From contig CAYOIZ010000019.1 in assembly GCA_964404165.1 (NCBI GenBank), positions 1 through 64,000 of the forward strand: 64,000 nucleotides of DNA, written 5' to 3'. A program made the position numbers and the translations under genes. This stretch comes from DASYLJ01 sp964404165 (GTDB lineage: Bacteria; Desulfobacterota; Binatia; DP-6). The notes under the pieces were generated by a model, which saw nothing but the letters and a program-made list of their open reading frames with translations, was not told where the DNA came from and did not search any database. Shown here piece by piece: positions 16,852 through 25,593 of the stretch (its first letter is position 1; every line of letters begins with the position of its first letter).

Positions 16852-18477
16852 ATGGTCTCTCGCCTCGACTCGATTCGTGGTCTCGCTGCCGTCGTGTTCC
16901 TTGCCGTCACGGGAGGGTCCGTGCTCGCGCAAGGGTGCCCCGGGCAATGGGTCACGCCGACGCCGCACCCCTACACGACATTCGCCGGAGCGCCCCACAC
17001 GCTCTACGCGTGGCCGGGCGATCACATCGCAATCCTGACCCCGACGCCGAACCGATGCGGGGCGACGATGCGGCGGTTGGTCGCCGCTTACGACGACGCC
17101 TACGAGTTCTACTTCGCAGCCACGGGGATCGAGCCGATCGCCTATGCTCCGACGCTCTTCGATGGCCGGGGGACGATCGCGATTGTGCCCGATGGCTCCA
17201 CCTGCGGGGCGGGCTGTGGCTACCTCGGGTTCACGGGAATCGAGCTGATCGAGTCGGTATTCGAGGAAGCCTACGTCGGCCTCCACGACCATGGTTGGTA
17301 CACGGGTACGGCCCTGTACGAGCTGGGTCGAAACTTCTGGTTCTATGGCGACCGCCTCGGGTATCCATCCGAGCCCGGTCTCTGGGGCGACGTCGATGCC
17401 GCATACGCGGTCTTCATGAGCCTGTCCGTGGTGGACGCTTTGGGCCTCACCGGTAGCCCGTTCGGCGGGTCCAATTTCGCGGACTGGAGTCGCCAGCGAT
17501 TCGGCGTGGTGGATCGGTACGTGGCCGACCCCGCACTGAACTGGGGGAATGCGGTTCGCATGCAGGCCCAGCCTCCCCTCCAGAACCTCGGATCGAACCC
17601 GGACATCATTGCGTCGTTCCTGCATCGCCTGGAGGCCGTGCACGGCCAAGAGTGGGTTCGACGCTTCTGGCGCGAAGCCGGACTTCGCCCGATGAGGGCG
17701 ACCGCCGAGGATGCGGTGGACAACATGATCCTCGCCGCGAGCATCGCCGCCGACGCCAATCTGACGGACGTCATCGAGACGTCGTGGCGTTGGCCACTCT
17801 CCACCAACGCGGGCGCCGAAGCCCTGGCGCTTCTCGGCGCCCCGGTCGCCTTCCACCCGTACGACGGAACGTGCGGCAACGGGACCGTCGATGTCGAGGA
17901 GGAGTGCGACGATGGAAACGCGACATCCGGCGATGGGTGTGAGGCGGACTGCACCCTGTCAGTTCCCGGGCGGTGTGTCGTCGCCAAGCGAAAGGCAATG
18001 GCGAAACGCATCGATGCCGATCTTCGATGTGCGGCGAGCGCCGCGAGTCGCGGTGGTAGCGTGTCCCCCAACTGTCTTGCCAAGGCCGGCGCAAAGATGG
18101 CGAGCGCATGGACGAAGGCAGAGACTAAGGGGGGGTGTCCAAGCACGAACACGCTCCCGGCGTCAGTGCAGCGGGCCGAGCGATGCGCGGCGAACCTGGC
18201 GCCGGCCCTCGATGTCGCGCGGGCCACGCTCCCGCGGTCGTCGTGCGCGACGATCAAGTTGCAGGCGTCCGGCCGGCGCCTTCAGGACATAGTGGGCTGT
18301 CACGGCAGGGCATTGGCGAGGGGTCTCTCGGTAGACGCCGGGTGCATTTCGAAGGCCGAGACGAGATTCTCGGCGACAATGGGCAAAGGTGAAGTCCGAG
18401 GAGACTGCTTCACGATCGGAGATACGGCCGCCATCGCGCGACTGATCGACGCCTGCTCGAGGGCTGTTCTCCGATAG
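16852..18477 (+). CDS. Secreted protein with Myxococcus-type Cys repeat
   Basis: The ATG at 16852 opens a signal peptide (MVSRLDSIRGLAAVVFLAVT) and gives 541 residues. Residues 30-340 form a globular region with Trp/Tyr-rich segments and many Cys, including CPGQWVTPTPHPYTTFAG. NGTVDVEEECDDGN followed by TSGDGCEADCTL is a calcium-binding-like Cys repeat known from Myxococcota and related phyla. The Cys-rich tail (CRCVVAKRKAMAKRIDADLR-like, with many Ala and Lys) may be a wall-binding or packing domain. No catalytic motif was found. The ECDDGN pattern is my main lineage cue. Confidence 0.7.
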   Translation: MVSRLDSIRGLAAVVFLAVTGGSVLAQGCPGQWVTPTPHPYTTFAGAPHTLYAWPGDHIAILTPTPNRCGATMRRLVAAYDDAYEFYFAATGIEPIAYAPTLFDGRGTIAIVPDGSTCGAGCGYLGFTGIELIESVFEEAYVGLHDHGWYTGTALYELGRNFWFYGDRLGYPSEPGLWGDVDAAYAVFMSLSVVDALGLTGSPFGGSNFADWSRQRFGVVDRYVADPALNWGNAVRMQAQPPLQNLGSNPDIIASFLHRLEAVHGQEWVRRFWREAGLRPMRATAEDAVDNMILAASIAADANLTDVIETSWRWPLSTNAGAEALALLGAPVAFHPYDGTCGNGTVDVEEECDDGNATSGDGCEADCTLSVPGRCVVAKRKAMAKRIDADLRCAASAASRGGSVSPNCLAKAGAKMASAWTKAETKGGCPSTNTLPASVQRAERCAANLAPALDVARATLPRSSCATIKLQASGRRLQDIVGCHGRALARGLSVDAGCISKAETRFSATMGKGEVRGDCFTIGDTAAIARLIDACSRAVLR

Positions 18478-18609
18478 CGTCGATCATCCCCGCCGCGTGG
18501 ACGTCGATGAAACCCGTCACGGTGGGTACAGCCGATGGGCACCGTGACGAGAAGGAGAGGGCAGAGGTGGACTTGCAGTTCGCAACGGCATCGGCGTAGC
18601 AGGAATCGC

Positions 18610-20235
18610 ATGCGGATGACGATGATCGTGATCGGTATCCTCTGCGCCGTTGCGTCAGCCGCCGAGCATGATCATGCGCCGCCGTCGGAGACGCCGCCGC
18701 CCCTGTTCGACGATCTCGGCACCTACTCGCACCCGGTGACGACGTCGAGCCCGGACGCGCAGCGCTACTTCGACCAGGGCCTGCGTCTCGTCTATGCGTT
18801 CAACCACGACGAGGCCATCCGTGCCTTCAAGGAGGCGGCCCGTCGCGATCCGGACTGCGCGATGGCGCAGTGGGGCATCGCCCTCGCACTCGGCCCGAAC
18901 TACAACCTGCCCATCGACGCCGAGCGCGAGCGTGCCGCCGACGAAGCGTTGGCACGCGCGCAGGCGCTGGCGCCGAAGGCGAGCCCGGCGGAGCAGGCCT
19001 ACATCGCCGCGCTGGCGACGCGCTACGCCGACGGCGAGCGTGCCGTGCTGGACCACGCGTATGCCGCCGCCATGCGGAAGGTGATGCAGCAGCATCCCGA
19101 GGATCTCGACGCGGCGACCATTTTCGCCGAGTCGCTGATGGTGCTGCGCCCGTGGGCGCTGTGGCTGCCCGACGGCAAGCCCGCCCCCGATACGCTCGAG
19201 ATCGTCGCGACGCTGGAGGGCGTGCTGGCGAAGAATCCGAACCATCCGGGCGCGAACCACTACTACATCCACGCCGTCGAGGCGTCGCCGGATCCGTCAC
19301 GCGCGCTGGCGAGCGCGCAGCGCATCCCCGGGCTCGCGCCGGGGGCGGGGCATCTCGTGCACATGCCGTCACACGTCTACATGCGCGTCGGGCGCTACGC
19401 AGACGCCGTCACTGCGAACGAGCGCGCCATCGTCGCCGACAAGAAGTACATCGCGGCCGAAAAGCCGGCGGGTGCCTACCCGATGATGTACTACCCGCAC
19501 AACATCCACTTCCTGTCGGCGGCCGCGTCGATGGACGGACGCAGCGCGGTGGCCCTCGACGCCGGTCGCGACGTCTCGAAGGAGATCACGCCGGAGATGC
19601 TGCGCGAGATGGCGATGCTCGAGTACTTCGCGCCGACGTCGGTGCTGGTGATGGTGCGCTTCGGCAGATGGACCGAGATCCTCGCCGAGCCCGTGCCGCC
19701 GGCGGAGTTCGCGTACTGGAGCGGCATGCACCACTTCGCGCGCGGCATGGCGTTCGCGGCGACGGGCAAGCTCGACGAGGCGATGGCGGAGCGCACGAAG
19801 CTCGCGGCGATCGCCGTCGACACGCCACGCGATCGCATCGTCGCGGACAACCAGCCCGCGCAGCAGCTGCTGACCCTGGCCGCGGGACTCCTCGGCGGCG
19901 AGATCGCGGCGCGCCGGAACCTGCCCGAGCCGGCGGAACGCTTCCTGCGCGACGCGGTGGTGCGTGAGGACGCCTTGCCGTACACGGAGCCGCCGCCGTG
20001 GCCGCTGCCGGTGCGGCACTATCTCGGAGCGCTGCTGCTGGCGCAGGGACGGGCAGGCGATGCGGTCGTCGTGTATCGGGACGATCTCGAGCGGAACCCG
20101 GGGAACGGGTGGGCGCTCTACGGGCTCGCCACGAGCCTGCGTACGTCGGACCCGAGCGAGGCGGGCAAGGTCGACGCGCGCTTCACCGATGCATGGCAGC
20201 GGTCGGACGTGAAGCTTCCGGCGTCGCGGTTCTAG
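18610..20235 (+). CDS. Secreted tetratricopeptide repeat protein
   Basis: The ATG at 18610 gives 541 residues beginning MRMTMIVIGILCAVASAAEH, a short signal peptide. TPR helices start with DAQRYFDQGLRLVYAFNHDE, then AIRAFKEAARRDPDCAMAQW, and end near AGDAVVVYRDDLERNPGNGW. Between them lie repeated HYYIHAVE and SHVYMRVGRY segments. The TTSSPDAQRYFDQGLRL start is typical of a family of envelope TPR proteins of unknown role, sometimes near copper genes. It probably scaffolds a complex in the periplasm. The stop codon is immediately followed by the fragment of a SnoaL-like gene in reverse orientation. Confidence 0.8.
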   Translation: MRMTMIVIGILCAVASAAEHDHAPPSETPPPLFDDLGTYSHPVTTSSPDAQRYFDQGLRLVYAFNHDEAIRAFKEAARRDPDCAMAQWGIALALGPNYNLPIDAERERAADEALARAQALAPKASPAEQAYIAALATRYADGERAVLDHAYAAAMRKVMQQHPEDLDAATIFAESLMVLRPWALWLPDGKPAPDTLEIVATLEGVLAKNPNHPGANHYYIHAVEASPDPSRALASAQRIPGLAPGAGHLVHMPSHVYMRVGRYADAVTANERAIVADKKYIAAEKPAGAYPMMYYPHNIHFLSAAASMDGRSAVALDAGRDVSKEITPEMLREMAMLEYFAPTSVLVMVRFGRWTEILAEPVPPAEFAYWSGMHHFARGMAFAATGKLDEAMAERTKLAAIAVDTPRDRIVADNQPAQQLLTLAAGLLGGEIAARRNLPEPAERFLRDAVVREDALPYTEPPPWPLPVRHYLGALLLAQGRAGDAVVVYRDDLERNPGNGWALYGLATSLRTSDPSEAGKVDARFTDAWQRSDVKLPASRF

Positions 20236-20309
20236 CCCCGCCCGTACGGGTCGTCGAACACGAACTTCCACGTCCCGTCGGGCAGCCGTCGCACCATCTC
20301 CGAGTGCCA
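20232..20309 (-). pseudogene. 3' remnant of a second SnoaL/NTF2-like gene
   Basis: Read on the minus strand, the segment encodes WHSEMVRRLPDGTWKFVFD then DPYGRG and a TAG. This closely resembles the C-terminus of the intact protein at 21313-21690, which ends IVRRQPDGTWKFVFDDPYGR then G. The upstream (5') part of the gene is missing. A run of 29 identical bases is shared with the 21.3-kb copy, with scattered mismatches around it, so the two are paralogues rather than an exact target duplication. The foreign nuclease-like gene begins about 40 bases further on. Confidence 0.7.
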
Positions 20310-20350
20310 TTGAACAAGGATCGCATCGTGGACTATCGAGTTGCCTCCCT

Positions 20351-21301
20351 ATGGACGAAACTATTCAAGACAAACTCTCGGGTGCCGACTCGACCAAGTC
20401 GCTTCGAGCCGAGCGGCGTGTTTCTGAGGCTTTTCGTGCAAAGCGTTGGGACACCTATCACGGGCCATTCTATCGTGACCCTGAGACCAAGAAGCTGCGC
20501 GAAGTTGATGTCGTTGCGCGCCAGGTATGGGTTCGTCGCCTCAAGTCGGGGCAGCAAGCAGTGAGGCTTCACTTGTATGCCGAAGTGAAGTCGATCAAGG
20601 GGTATCACTTGCTGTTCTCGCGCTATGACGCGCGCTCGATGTTGCACTACCAACTAAGACTCTGGCCTGGGACGTTCGATCAGGGGAAGCATCGCTGGTT
20701 GAAGAAGGCACTGCTGGTTGAAGGCCTCAGTGACGCGGAGGTGCTCGTCTGGCTGCGAAAGTTTGAGCAAGTCGCTTTTCCTCGCCAGCGCCAAGCGATG
20801 AGCACGGGTTCCTTTGAGCCGCCTCCCGTAAAGTGGTGGTCTTCTGCTTTTCGAGAGACCAACATTGGAGCAGCCAAGGATCTGGACAACTCCGTCCTCT
20901 GGAGGAGCGTGCTGGCGCTGCGATCTTCATTCGCAAGTCTTCGACGCTACATGATCGACTACCATGGGACCGGAATCGCGGGAGCATATTCCGCTGCAAA
21001 GACTTTTGATGAGTCGCCGAGCGAGTGGCTGGGCGATTCGCTTCGTCGGCATGCGACGATGGTCGATTATTTCCACCCAGTGGTGTTCGTCGAAGCACCG
21101 ATTTGGGTGGCCGGGGAGAAGTCCATTACGTCAGTCCCATGGGTCCGATTCGTGCAGCTCAATCCCTTGGGGCTAGTCATCTCATGGTGCGATGTGGTGC
21201 ACCTCGAGCGCCTCAAGGAGTACGTTGTGGTGGTCTCGAAGCACTACGAGCGCCAGCGACAGAGACTAAAGGCGCAGAGGCTTGCAGAAGATGCCTCGTG
21301 A
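20351..21301 (+). CDS. Putative PD-(D/E)XK nuclease, possibly defence-related
   Basis: The protein has 316 residues. The N-terminal third carries a nuclease-like spacing: REVDVVARQ with Asp53 and, after two strands, LHLYAEVKSIKGYH with Glu78 and Lys80, the D...ExK core of restriction-endonuclease folds. The rest is Trp/Arg-rich with no motif I recognise, such as VKWWSSAFRETNIGAAKDLD. Base composition is clearly lower than that of the neighbours: one 60-base row (20641-20700) has 33 G+C, while 22081-22140 has 43. It stands alone between two SnoaL-like copies, which suggests horizontal acquisition. I have no named family, and a DNA-repair or mobile-element role is possible. Confidence 0.55.
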   Translation: MDETIQDKLSGADSTKSLRAERRVSEAFRAKRWDTYHGPFYRDPETKKLREVDVVARQVWVRRLKSGQQAVRLHLYAEVKSIKGYHLLFSRYDARSMLHYQLRLWPGTFDQGKHRWLKKALLVEGLSDAEVLVWLRKFEQVAFPRQRQAMSTGSFEPPPVKWWSSAFRETNIGAAKDLDNSVLWRSVLALRSSFASLRRYMIDYHGTGIAGAYSAAKTFDESPSEWLGDSLRRHATMVDYFHPVVFVEAPIWVAGEKSITSVPWVRFVQLNPLGLVISWCDVVHLERLKEYVVVVSKHYERQRQRLKAQRLAEDAS

Positions 21302-21312
21302 CGAGGGCGCCC

Positions 21313-21690
21313 TTACCCCCGTCCGTACGGATCGTCGAACACGAACTTCCACGTCCCGTCCGGCTGCCGTCGCACGATCTCGATCGCCTCGCCGCCGGTC
21401 TCGACCGGTTCACCCTCCGGTCCGGTGAACTTCGCGTGCCAGTCGTTGTACAGGATCACCAGGTCGCGCCCGGCCGTGAACGACTTGATCACCTGCAGCT
21501 TCATCGTCGGCTTCGCCTCGAGGAGGCCGCCGAGCGCCTCGCGGATGGCCTCGCGGCCCTTGGCCTGCTGGTCCGGGCTCGGGAGCAGCACCGCGTCGTC
21601 CTCGTAGAGCCCGACGAGGTCGTCGAGCTGACCGGCGTTGGCGTACTTCTCGAAGAGCGCGTCGCATTCCTCGGCGGTCCTGGCAGCCAT
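21313..21690 (-). CDS. SnoaL/NTF2-like protein (ketosteroid isomerase fold)
   Basis: The 125-residue protein begins MAARTAEECDALFEKYANAG and shows the cone-shaped fold pattern DLVGLYEDDAVLLPSPDQQA, GREAIREALGGLLEAK and GGEAIEIVRRQPDGTWKFVF. Many members of this family have a DUF4440 or SgcJ/EcaC label. They act in polyketide, steroid or small-molecule transformations, often without a known substrate. The ATG at 21690 has no strong ribosome-binding site. The C-terminal codons recur as the fragment at 20232-20309. Confidence 0.82.
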   Translation of the reverse strand: MAARTAEECDALFEKYANAGQLDDLVGLYEDDAVLLPSPDQQAKGREAIREALGGLLEAKPTMKLQVIKSFTAGRDLVILYNDWHAKFTGPEGEPVETGGEAIEIVRRQPDGTWKFVFDDPYGRG

Positions 21691-21776
21691 GGCGGGTCCC
21701 TCCTGCCGCGGGCGTAGCAGAGGTCGACCCGGCTGGCCATCCCGGGGGCGTGGGTGGTATCGATCCGGGTCGTCCC

Positions 21777-22604
21777 ATGCCGACCGATCTCCCGCTGACC
21801 ACCCGCTTCACGCTCGGCCCCGCCATCACGGCGGAGCAGCGTGCGTTCCTCGCCCAGCACGGCTTCCTCGTCTTCGACCAGGTGGCTCGCCCCGACGAGG
21901 TGGCGATGCTCGTCGAGGAGATGGAGCGCATCCAGGCGCAGTGGCTCGCCGAGAAGCGCACGCGCGTCTTCGGCATCCCGATCTTCTTCGGCAAGGATCA
22001 CGAGGGGAAGCCGTTCCTGCAGCGGCTCGCCTTCACGTCGATCTTCTCCGACCGCATCCGCGCCTTCGTGCGTGACCCGCGCTTCGCGCCCATCCTCGAC
22101 CTCATCGGCAAGGACGCGCGCGTCGGCGACGCGGAGAAGGACGGCGTCGTCATCAACCGCTTCATGAACGTGCCGGGCAGTGTCTATCCGCGGCTCGGCT
22201 GGCACACCGACGGCCTGCGCGACATCTTCTACGGCCGCATGCCGCAGGAGATGCTCAACATCGGCCTGCACCTCGACCGATGCACCGCCGACAACGGCGG
22301 GCTGCGGCTCATTCCCGGCAGCCATCGGCAGGGGTTCTGGTCGATGTGCTTCCGCAAGGCGTACTTCGTCTCGCACGCGCCCGATCCGGCGGAGGTCTGC
22401 GTCGAGACCATGCCCGGCGACCTCACCGTCCACGACGGCCGGCTGTGGCATCGCGTCGCGCAGTCACCGCACACCGGCCTCGCCAGCCTGCGCCGCTCGA
22501 TGTACCTGCCGTACCTGACGGGACCGTACGAGCCGAAGAGCGACGAGAGCCCCACGCCCGCCTATCACCGCGTCGCCGAATGGCTGCGTGGCCGTCCCAC
22601 CTGA
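21777..22604 (+). CDS. Phytanoyl-CoA dioxygenase (PhyH) family
   Basis: The 275-residue protein starts at an ATG at 21777 (MPTDLPLTTRFTLGPAITAE). PhyH-family non-haem iron dioxygenases use 2-oxoglutarate and an HxD...H triad. Here GWHTDGLRDIFY gives the His and Asp, and TVHDGRLWHRVAQS the distal His, with the oxoglutarate Arg likely near LRRSMYLPYL. The substrate may be a branched-chain fatty acyl compound, fitting the neighbouring thiolase and LLM enzyme, but the family is diverse. The gap to the next gene is 16 bases. Confidence 0.88.
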   Translation: MPTDLPLTTRFTLGPAITAEQRAFLAQHGFLVFDQVARPDEVAMLVEEMERIQAQWLAEKRTRVFGIPIFFGKDHEGKPFLQRLAFTSIFSDRIRAFVRDPRFAPILDLIGKDARVGDAEKDGVVINRFMNVPGSVYPRLGWHTDGLRDIFYGRMPQEMLNIGLHLDRCTADNGGLRLIPGSHRQGFWSMCFRKAYFVSHAPDPAEVCVETMPGDLTVHDGRLWHRVAQSPHTGLASLRRSMYLPYLTGPYEPKSDESPTPAYHRVAEWLRGRPT

Positions 22605-22620
22605 ACGAGGAGAGCATCGG

Positions 22621-23559
22621 ATGTCGCGACGCGTACGCTTCGGCGTGACCCTGCCGCAGATCAAGCGCACGTGGACCGACGCGCGCGACACCGCGATCGA
22701 GCTCGATCGGCTCGGCTTCGACTCGGTGTGGGTGTGCGATCACCTCTACGGCGTGCCGATGCCGAACCTCCCCATCCTCGAGGGATGGAGCGAGCTGGCT
22801 GCGGTCGCCGCCGTCACCGAACGTGTCGAGCTCGGCACCCTGGTCACGCCGCCGTTCTTCCGCAACCCGGCGGTGCTCGCGAAGCAGATCGCCACCATCG
22901 ACAACATCGCCGGTGGCCGCGTCATCGCGGGACTCGGCAGCGGCTGGTTCGCGTCGGAGTACGAGGGCTACGGCATCCCGTTCCCGCCCGTCGGCGAGCG
23001 GCTGCGCGCGCTCGAGGAGACCTGCCAGCTCATGCGTCGGATGTGGAGCGAGGAGCAGGTGACGTTCGAGGGCACGACGACGAAGACCGACGCCGTCTGG
23101 TGCGAGCCGAAGCCGCCGCGTCGCGTGCCCATCCTGATCGGTGGCGGCGGCGAGAAGGTGCTGCTCCGCATCGCCGCGCAGCACGCCGACATCTGGAACA
23201 ACCTCGCCGTCTCGCAAGCGCAGCTCGGCAGGAAGGTCGAGGTGCTGCGCCGTCACTGCGACGCGGTGAAGCGCGACCCCGCCACCATCGAGGTGTCGCA
23301 GCAGTGTCTCGTCGTGATCGCGCCCGACGAGGCGTCGGCGCGCGAGGCGCTCGCGAAGGCGAACCGCATCTACGGCGGACACATGGGTGGCGGGCTCGAG
23401 GAGCACGGCATCTGGGGCTCGCCGGCGCAGGTCGTGGAGCGCATCGAGCGGCACGTGAAGCTCGGATGCACGCTGTTCGTCATGGAATTCTTCGGCAAGG
23501 ACACGCGCGAGCCCGCGCGGCTCTTCGCCGAGCAGGTCATGCCCGCATTCCGGGCCTAG
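22621..23559 (+). CDS. LLM-type flavin/F420-dependent oxidoreductase
   Basis: The protein has 312 residues from the ATG at 22621 with a GAGGAG box upstream. It begins RRVRFGVTLPQIKRTWTDAR and shows the luciferase-like pattern FDSVWVCDHLYGVPMPN, then TPPFFRNPAVLAKQIATIDN and GGRVIAGLGSGWF. These enzymes use F420 or FMN for ring or alkane oxidation steps. A VEVLRRHCDAVKRDPATIEV segment precedes the tail. It follows the PhyH gene closely and precedes the thiolase gene, so the three may form a catabolic operon. Confidence 0.9.
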   Translation: MSRRVRFGVTLPQIKRTWTDARDTAIELDRLGFDSVWVCDHLYGVPMPNLPILEGWSELAAVAAVTERVELGTLVTPPFFRNPAVLAKQIATIDNIAGGRVIAGLGSGWFASEYEGYGIPFPPVGERLRALEETCQLMRRMWSEEQVTFEGTTTKTDAVWCEPKPPRRVPILIGGGGEKVLLRIAAQHADIWNNLAVSQAQLGRKVEVLRRHCDAVKRDPATIEVSQQCLVVIAPDEASAREALAKANRIYGGHMGGGLEEHGIWGSPAQVVERIERHVKLGCTLFVMEFFGKDTREPARLFAEQVMPAFRA

Positions 23560-23569
23560 GGAGACGTCG

Positions 23570-24733
23570 ATGCAGGAAGTCTGGATCATCGGAGCGGCGC
23601 GGAGCCCCATCGGGCGGCGCAAGGGCGGGCTCGCAGGGTTGCACCCCGCCGACCTCCTGGGCCTCGTGCAGCGTGCCGTCGTCGAGCGCAGCGGCATCGA
23701 CCCGGCGGCCGTCGGGCAGGTCGTGGGCGGCGCGGTGTCGCAGGTGGGCGAGCAGTCGTTCGACATCGCGCGCACCGCGTGGCTGGCGCAGGGGCTGCCG
23801 ATGGAGGTCGCCGCGACGACCATCGACGCGCAGTGCGGCTCGAGCCAGCAGGCGACGACGCTCGCCGCCGGCATGATCGGCGCCGGCATCGAGGACGTCG
23901 TGCTCGCGTGCGGCGTCGAGATGATGACGCGCGTGCCGCTCGGCTCGAACATGGCCGGCGGCTCGCCGCTGCCGAAGTCGTACAAGACCCACTACGCGTT
24001 CGCGTCGCAGTTCGCGGGTGCGGAGATGATCGCCAAGGAGTACGGCATCACGCGCGAGGACACCGACCGCTTCGGTCTCCTGAGCCAGCAGCACGCGATC
24101 CAGGCGTGGAAGGAAGGCCGCTTCGAGCGCGAGGTGGTGCCGATCACGGCGCCGGTGCTGGGCGAGGACGGCAAGCCCACCGGCGAGACGCAGGTGATCA
24201 GCCGCGACGAGGGTCTGCGCGAGACGTCGCTCGAGAAGCTCGCGTCGTTGAAGGCGGTGCAGGAGGGCGGCATCCACACCGCGGGCACGTCGTCGCAGGT
24301 GTCCGACGGGGCGTCGGCGGTGCTGCTGGCGTCGCCGGCCCGCGCGAAGGCGCTCGGGTTGAAGCCGCGGGCGCGCATCGTCGCGACGACGCTCGTCGGC
24401 GTCGATCCGGTGACGATGCTGAAGGGCCCGATCCCCGCGTCGCGCAAGGTGTTCGCGCAGACCGGGCTCACCGTCGACCAGATGGACACCTTCGAGGTGA
24501 ACGAGGCCTTCGCGTCGGTGGTGCTCGCCTGGGAGAAGGAGATCCACCCCAACCCGGAGCGCGTGAACCCGAACGGTGGGGCGATCGCGCTCGGACATCC
24601 CACCGGCTCGACCGGCGCGCGGCTCATCACCACCGCGCTGCACGAGCTCGAGCGGACGGGTGGACGCTACGGGCTGATCGCGATGTGCTGCGGGGGCGGA
24701 TTGGGCACGGGGACGATCATCGAGCGGATGTGA
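23570..24733 (+). CDS. Thiolase (acetyl-CoA acyltransferase)
   Basis: The 387-residue protein has all thiolase catalytic parts: the nucleophile Cys89 in TTIDAQCGSSQQATTL, the His343 motif GHPTGSTGAR and the second Cys pair CCGGGLGTG at 373-379. The start MQEVWIIGAARSPIGRRKGG is typical. The enzyme cleaves or condenses acyl-CoA thioesters, and proximity to PhyH, LLM and AlkB genes points to fatty-acid or steroid breakdown. The neighbours do not include the hydratase or dehydrogenase of the same cycle. Confidence 0.93.
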   Translation: MQEVWIIGAARSPIGRRKGGLAGLHPADLLGLVQRAVVERSGIDPAAVGQVVGGAVSQVGEQSFDIARTAWLAQGLPMEVAATTIDAQCGSSQQATTLAAGMIGAGIEDVVLACGVEMMTRVPLGSNMAGGSPLPKSYKTHYAFASQFAGAEMIAKEYGITREDTDRFGLLSQQHAIQAWKEGRFEREVVPITAPVLGEDGKPTGETQVISRDEGLRETSLEKLASLKAVQEGGIHTAGTSSQVSDGASAVLLASPARAKALGLKPRARIVATTLVGVDPVTMLKGPIPASRKVFAQTGLTVDQMDTFEVNEAFASVVLAWEKEIHPNPERVNPNGGAIALGHPTGSTGARLITTALHELERTGGRYGLIAMCCGGGLGTGTIIERM

Positions 24734-24768
24734 ACGCCGCGGCCGCGCCGCACGAAGGAGCTACGCCG

Positions 24769-25593
24769 ATGGAACGGAGATTCCGCACCATGCCGCGTCG
24801 ATCGACGCGCGCCGCCGTCATGTCGGGGCTGCTCTTCGTGCTCGTGTCGTCGGGCGACGCCGCCGCAGGGCCGGCCACGAGGCGGTCCAGCGCGAAGGTG
24901 CTGTTCGAAGCGACCGTCGCCGACAGCGCCTCTGGACGCGACGTGGCGATGCTCGGCCTCGTCCGCGTGCAGACGAAGGTGCGCCCCGCGGACGAGAGCC
25001 TGGAGGTGCGCGCAAGCATCAGGGAGGAGGCCTTCCTCGCCTACGCGACCGATGGCCAGGAGCCTGCGAACCCCGTCCTCGATGCACTGAAGCAACGCGA
25101 GCGGGACCTGAAGCAACAGATCGTCGATCTGCGCGGACAGCTCGATGCCCTGGAGCAGGAGCTGGCGCAGGTGTTGGCGACCGACATCTTCCCCCTGGTC
25201 CCCGGGCATCAGATCGACCGTGAACGTGCCGCCGAGCTGCGATCGACGATGAGCCAGGTGAGCGCCGCCCTGAAGCGCCTGCTACGCGAGCTGGCGGCGG
25301 TGCAGAAGGAATTGGAGTCGTTGCTCGCGGACCTGCAGAAGCAGCAGGACCCCGCAGTCGGCTACCGGGCGTTCGGAAAGCAGATCATCGGGCCGTCGAG
25401 CTGTGCGGGCCTCGTCTGCGAGCGTCTCCTGACCTTCGGCCTGGTGCGACCCGACGGTGGCAGCGCTCCGTTCCAGGTGCGTCTGCGCCTGCAGTTCTCG
25501 CAGCAGGGCCGGCTCGTGTCGGATCAGACCGAGCGCGGGTGCGAGACGACGCTAATCTGTGGGGTGGACGGCGGCGAGTGCTTCTGCCCCTAG
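24769..25593 (+). CDS. Secreted coiled-coil protein of unknown function
   Basis: The ATG at 24769 follows GAAGGAG. The product has 274 residues with a signal peptide containing SGLLFVLVSSGDAAAG. Mature residues carry a long amphipathic coil, DALKQRERDLKQQIVDLRGQ and further Leu/Gln-rich turns such as LKRLLRELAAVQKELESLL. C-terminal strands QVRLRLQFSQQGRLVSDQ and the Cys cluster CETTLICGVDGGECFC end the protein. It is probably a periplasmic or surface protein. The stop overlaps the convergent hydrolase stop by four bases. Confidence 0.65.
   Translation: MERRFRTMPRRSTRAAVMSGLLFVLVSSGDAAAGPATRRSSAKVLFEATVADSASGRDVAMLGLVRVQTKVRPADESLEVRASIREEAFLAYATDGQEPANPVLDALKQRERDLKQQIVDLRGQLDALEQELAQVLATDIFPLVPGHQIDRERAAELRSTMSQVSAALKRLLRELAAVQKELESLLADLQKQQDPAVGYRAFGKQIIGPSSCAGLVCERLLTFGLVRPDGGSAPFQVRLRLQFSQQGRLVSDQTERGCETTLICGVDGGECFCP

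Noticed and set aside
20232..21385. Direct repeats as target-site duplication of a transposon
   Set aside because: The two copies differ at several positions and each aligns with the end of a SnoaL-like gene, so they are better explained as paralogue ends; no transposase is present.
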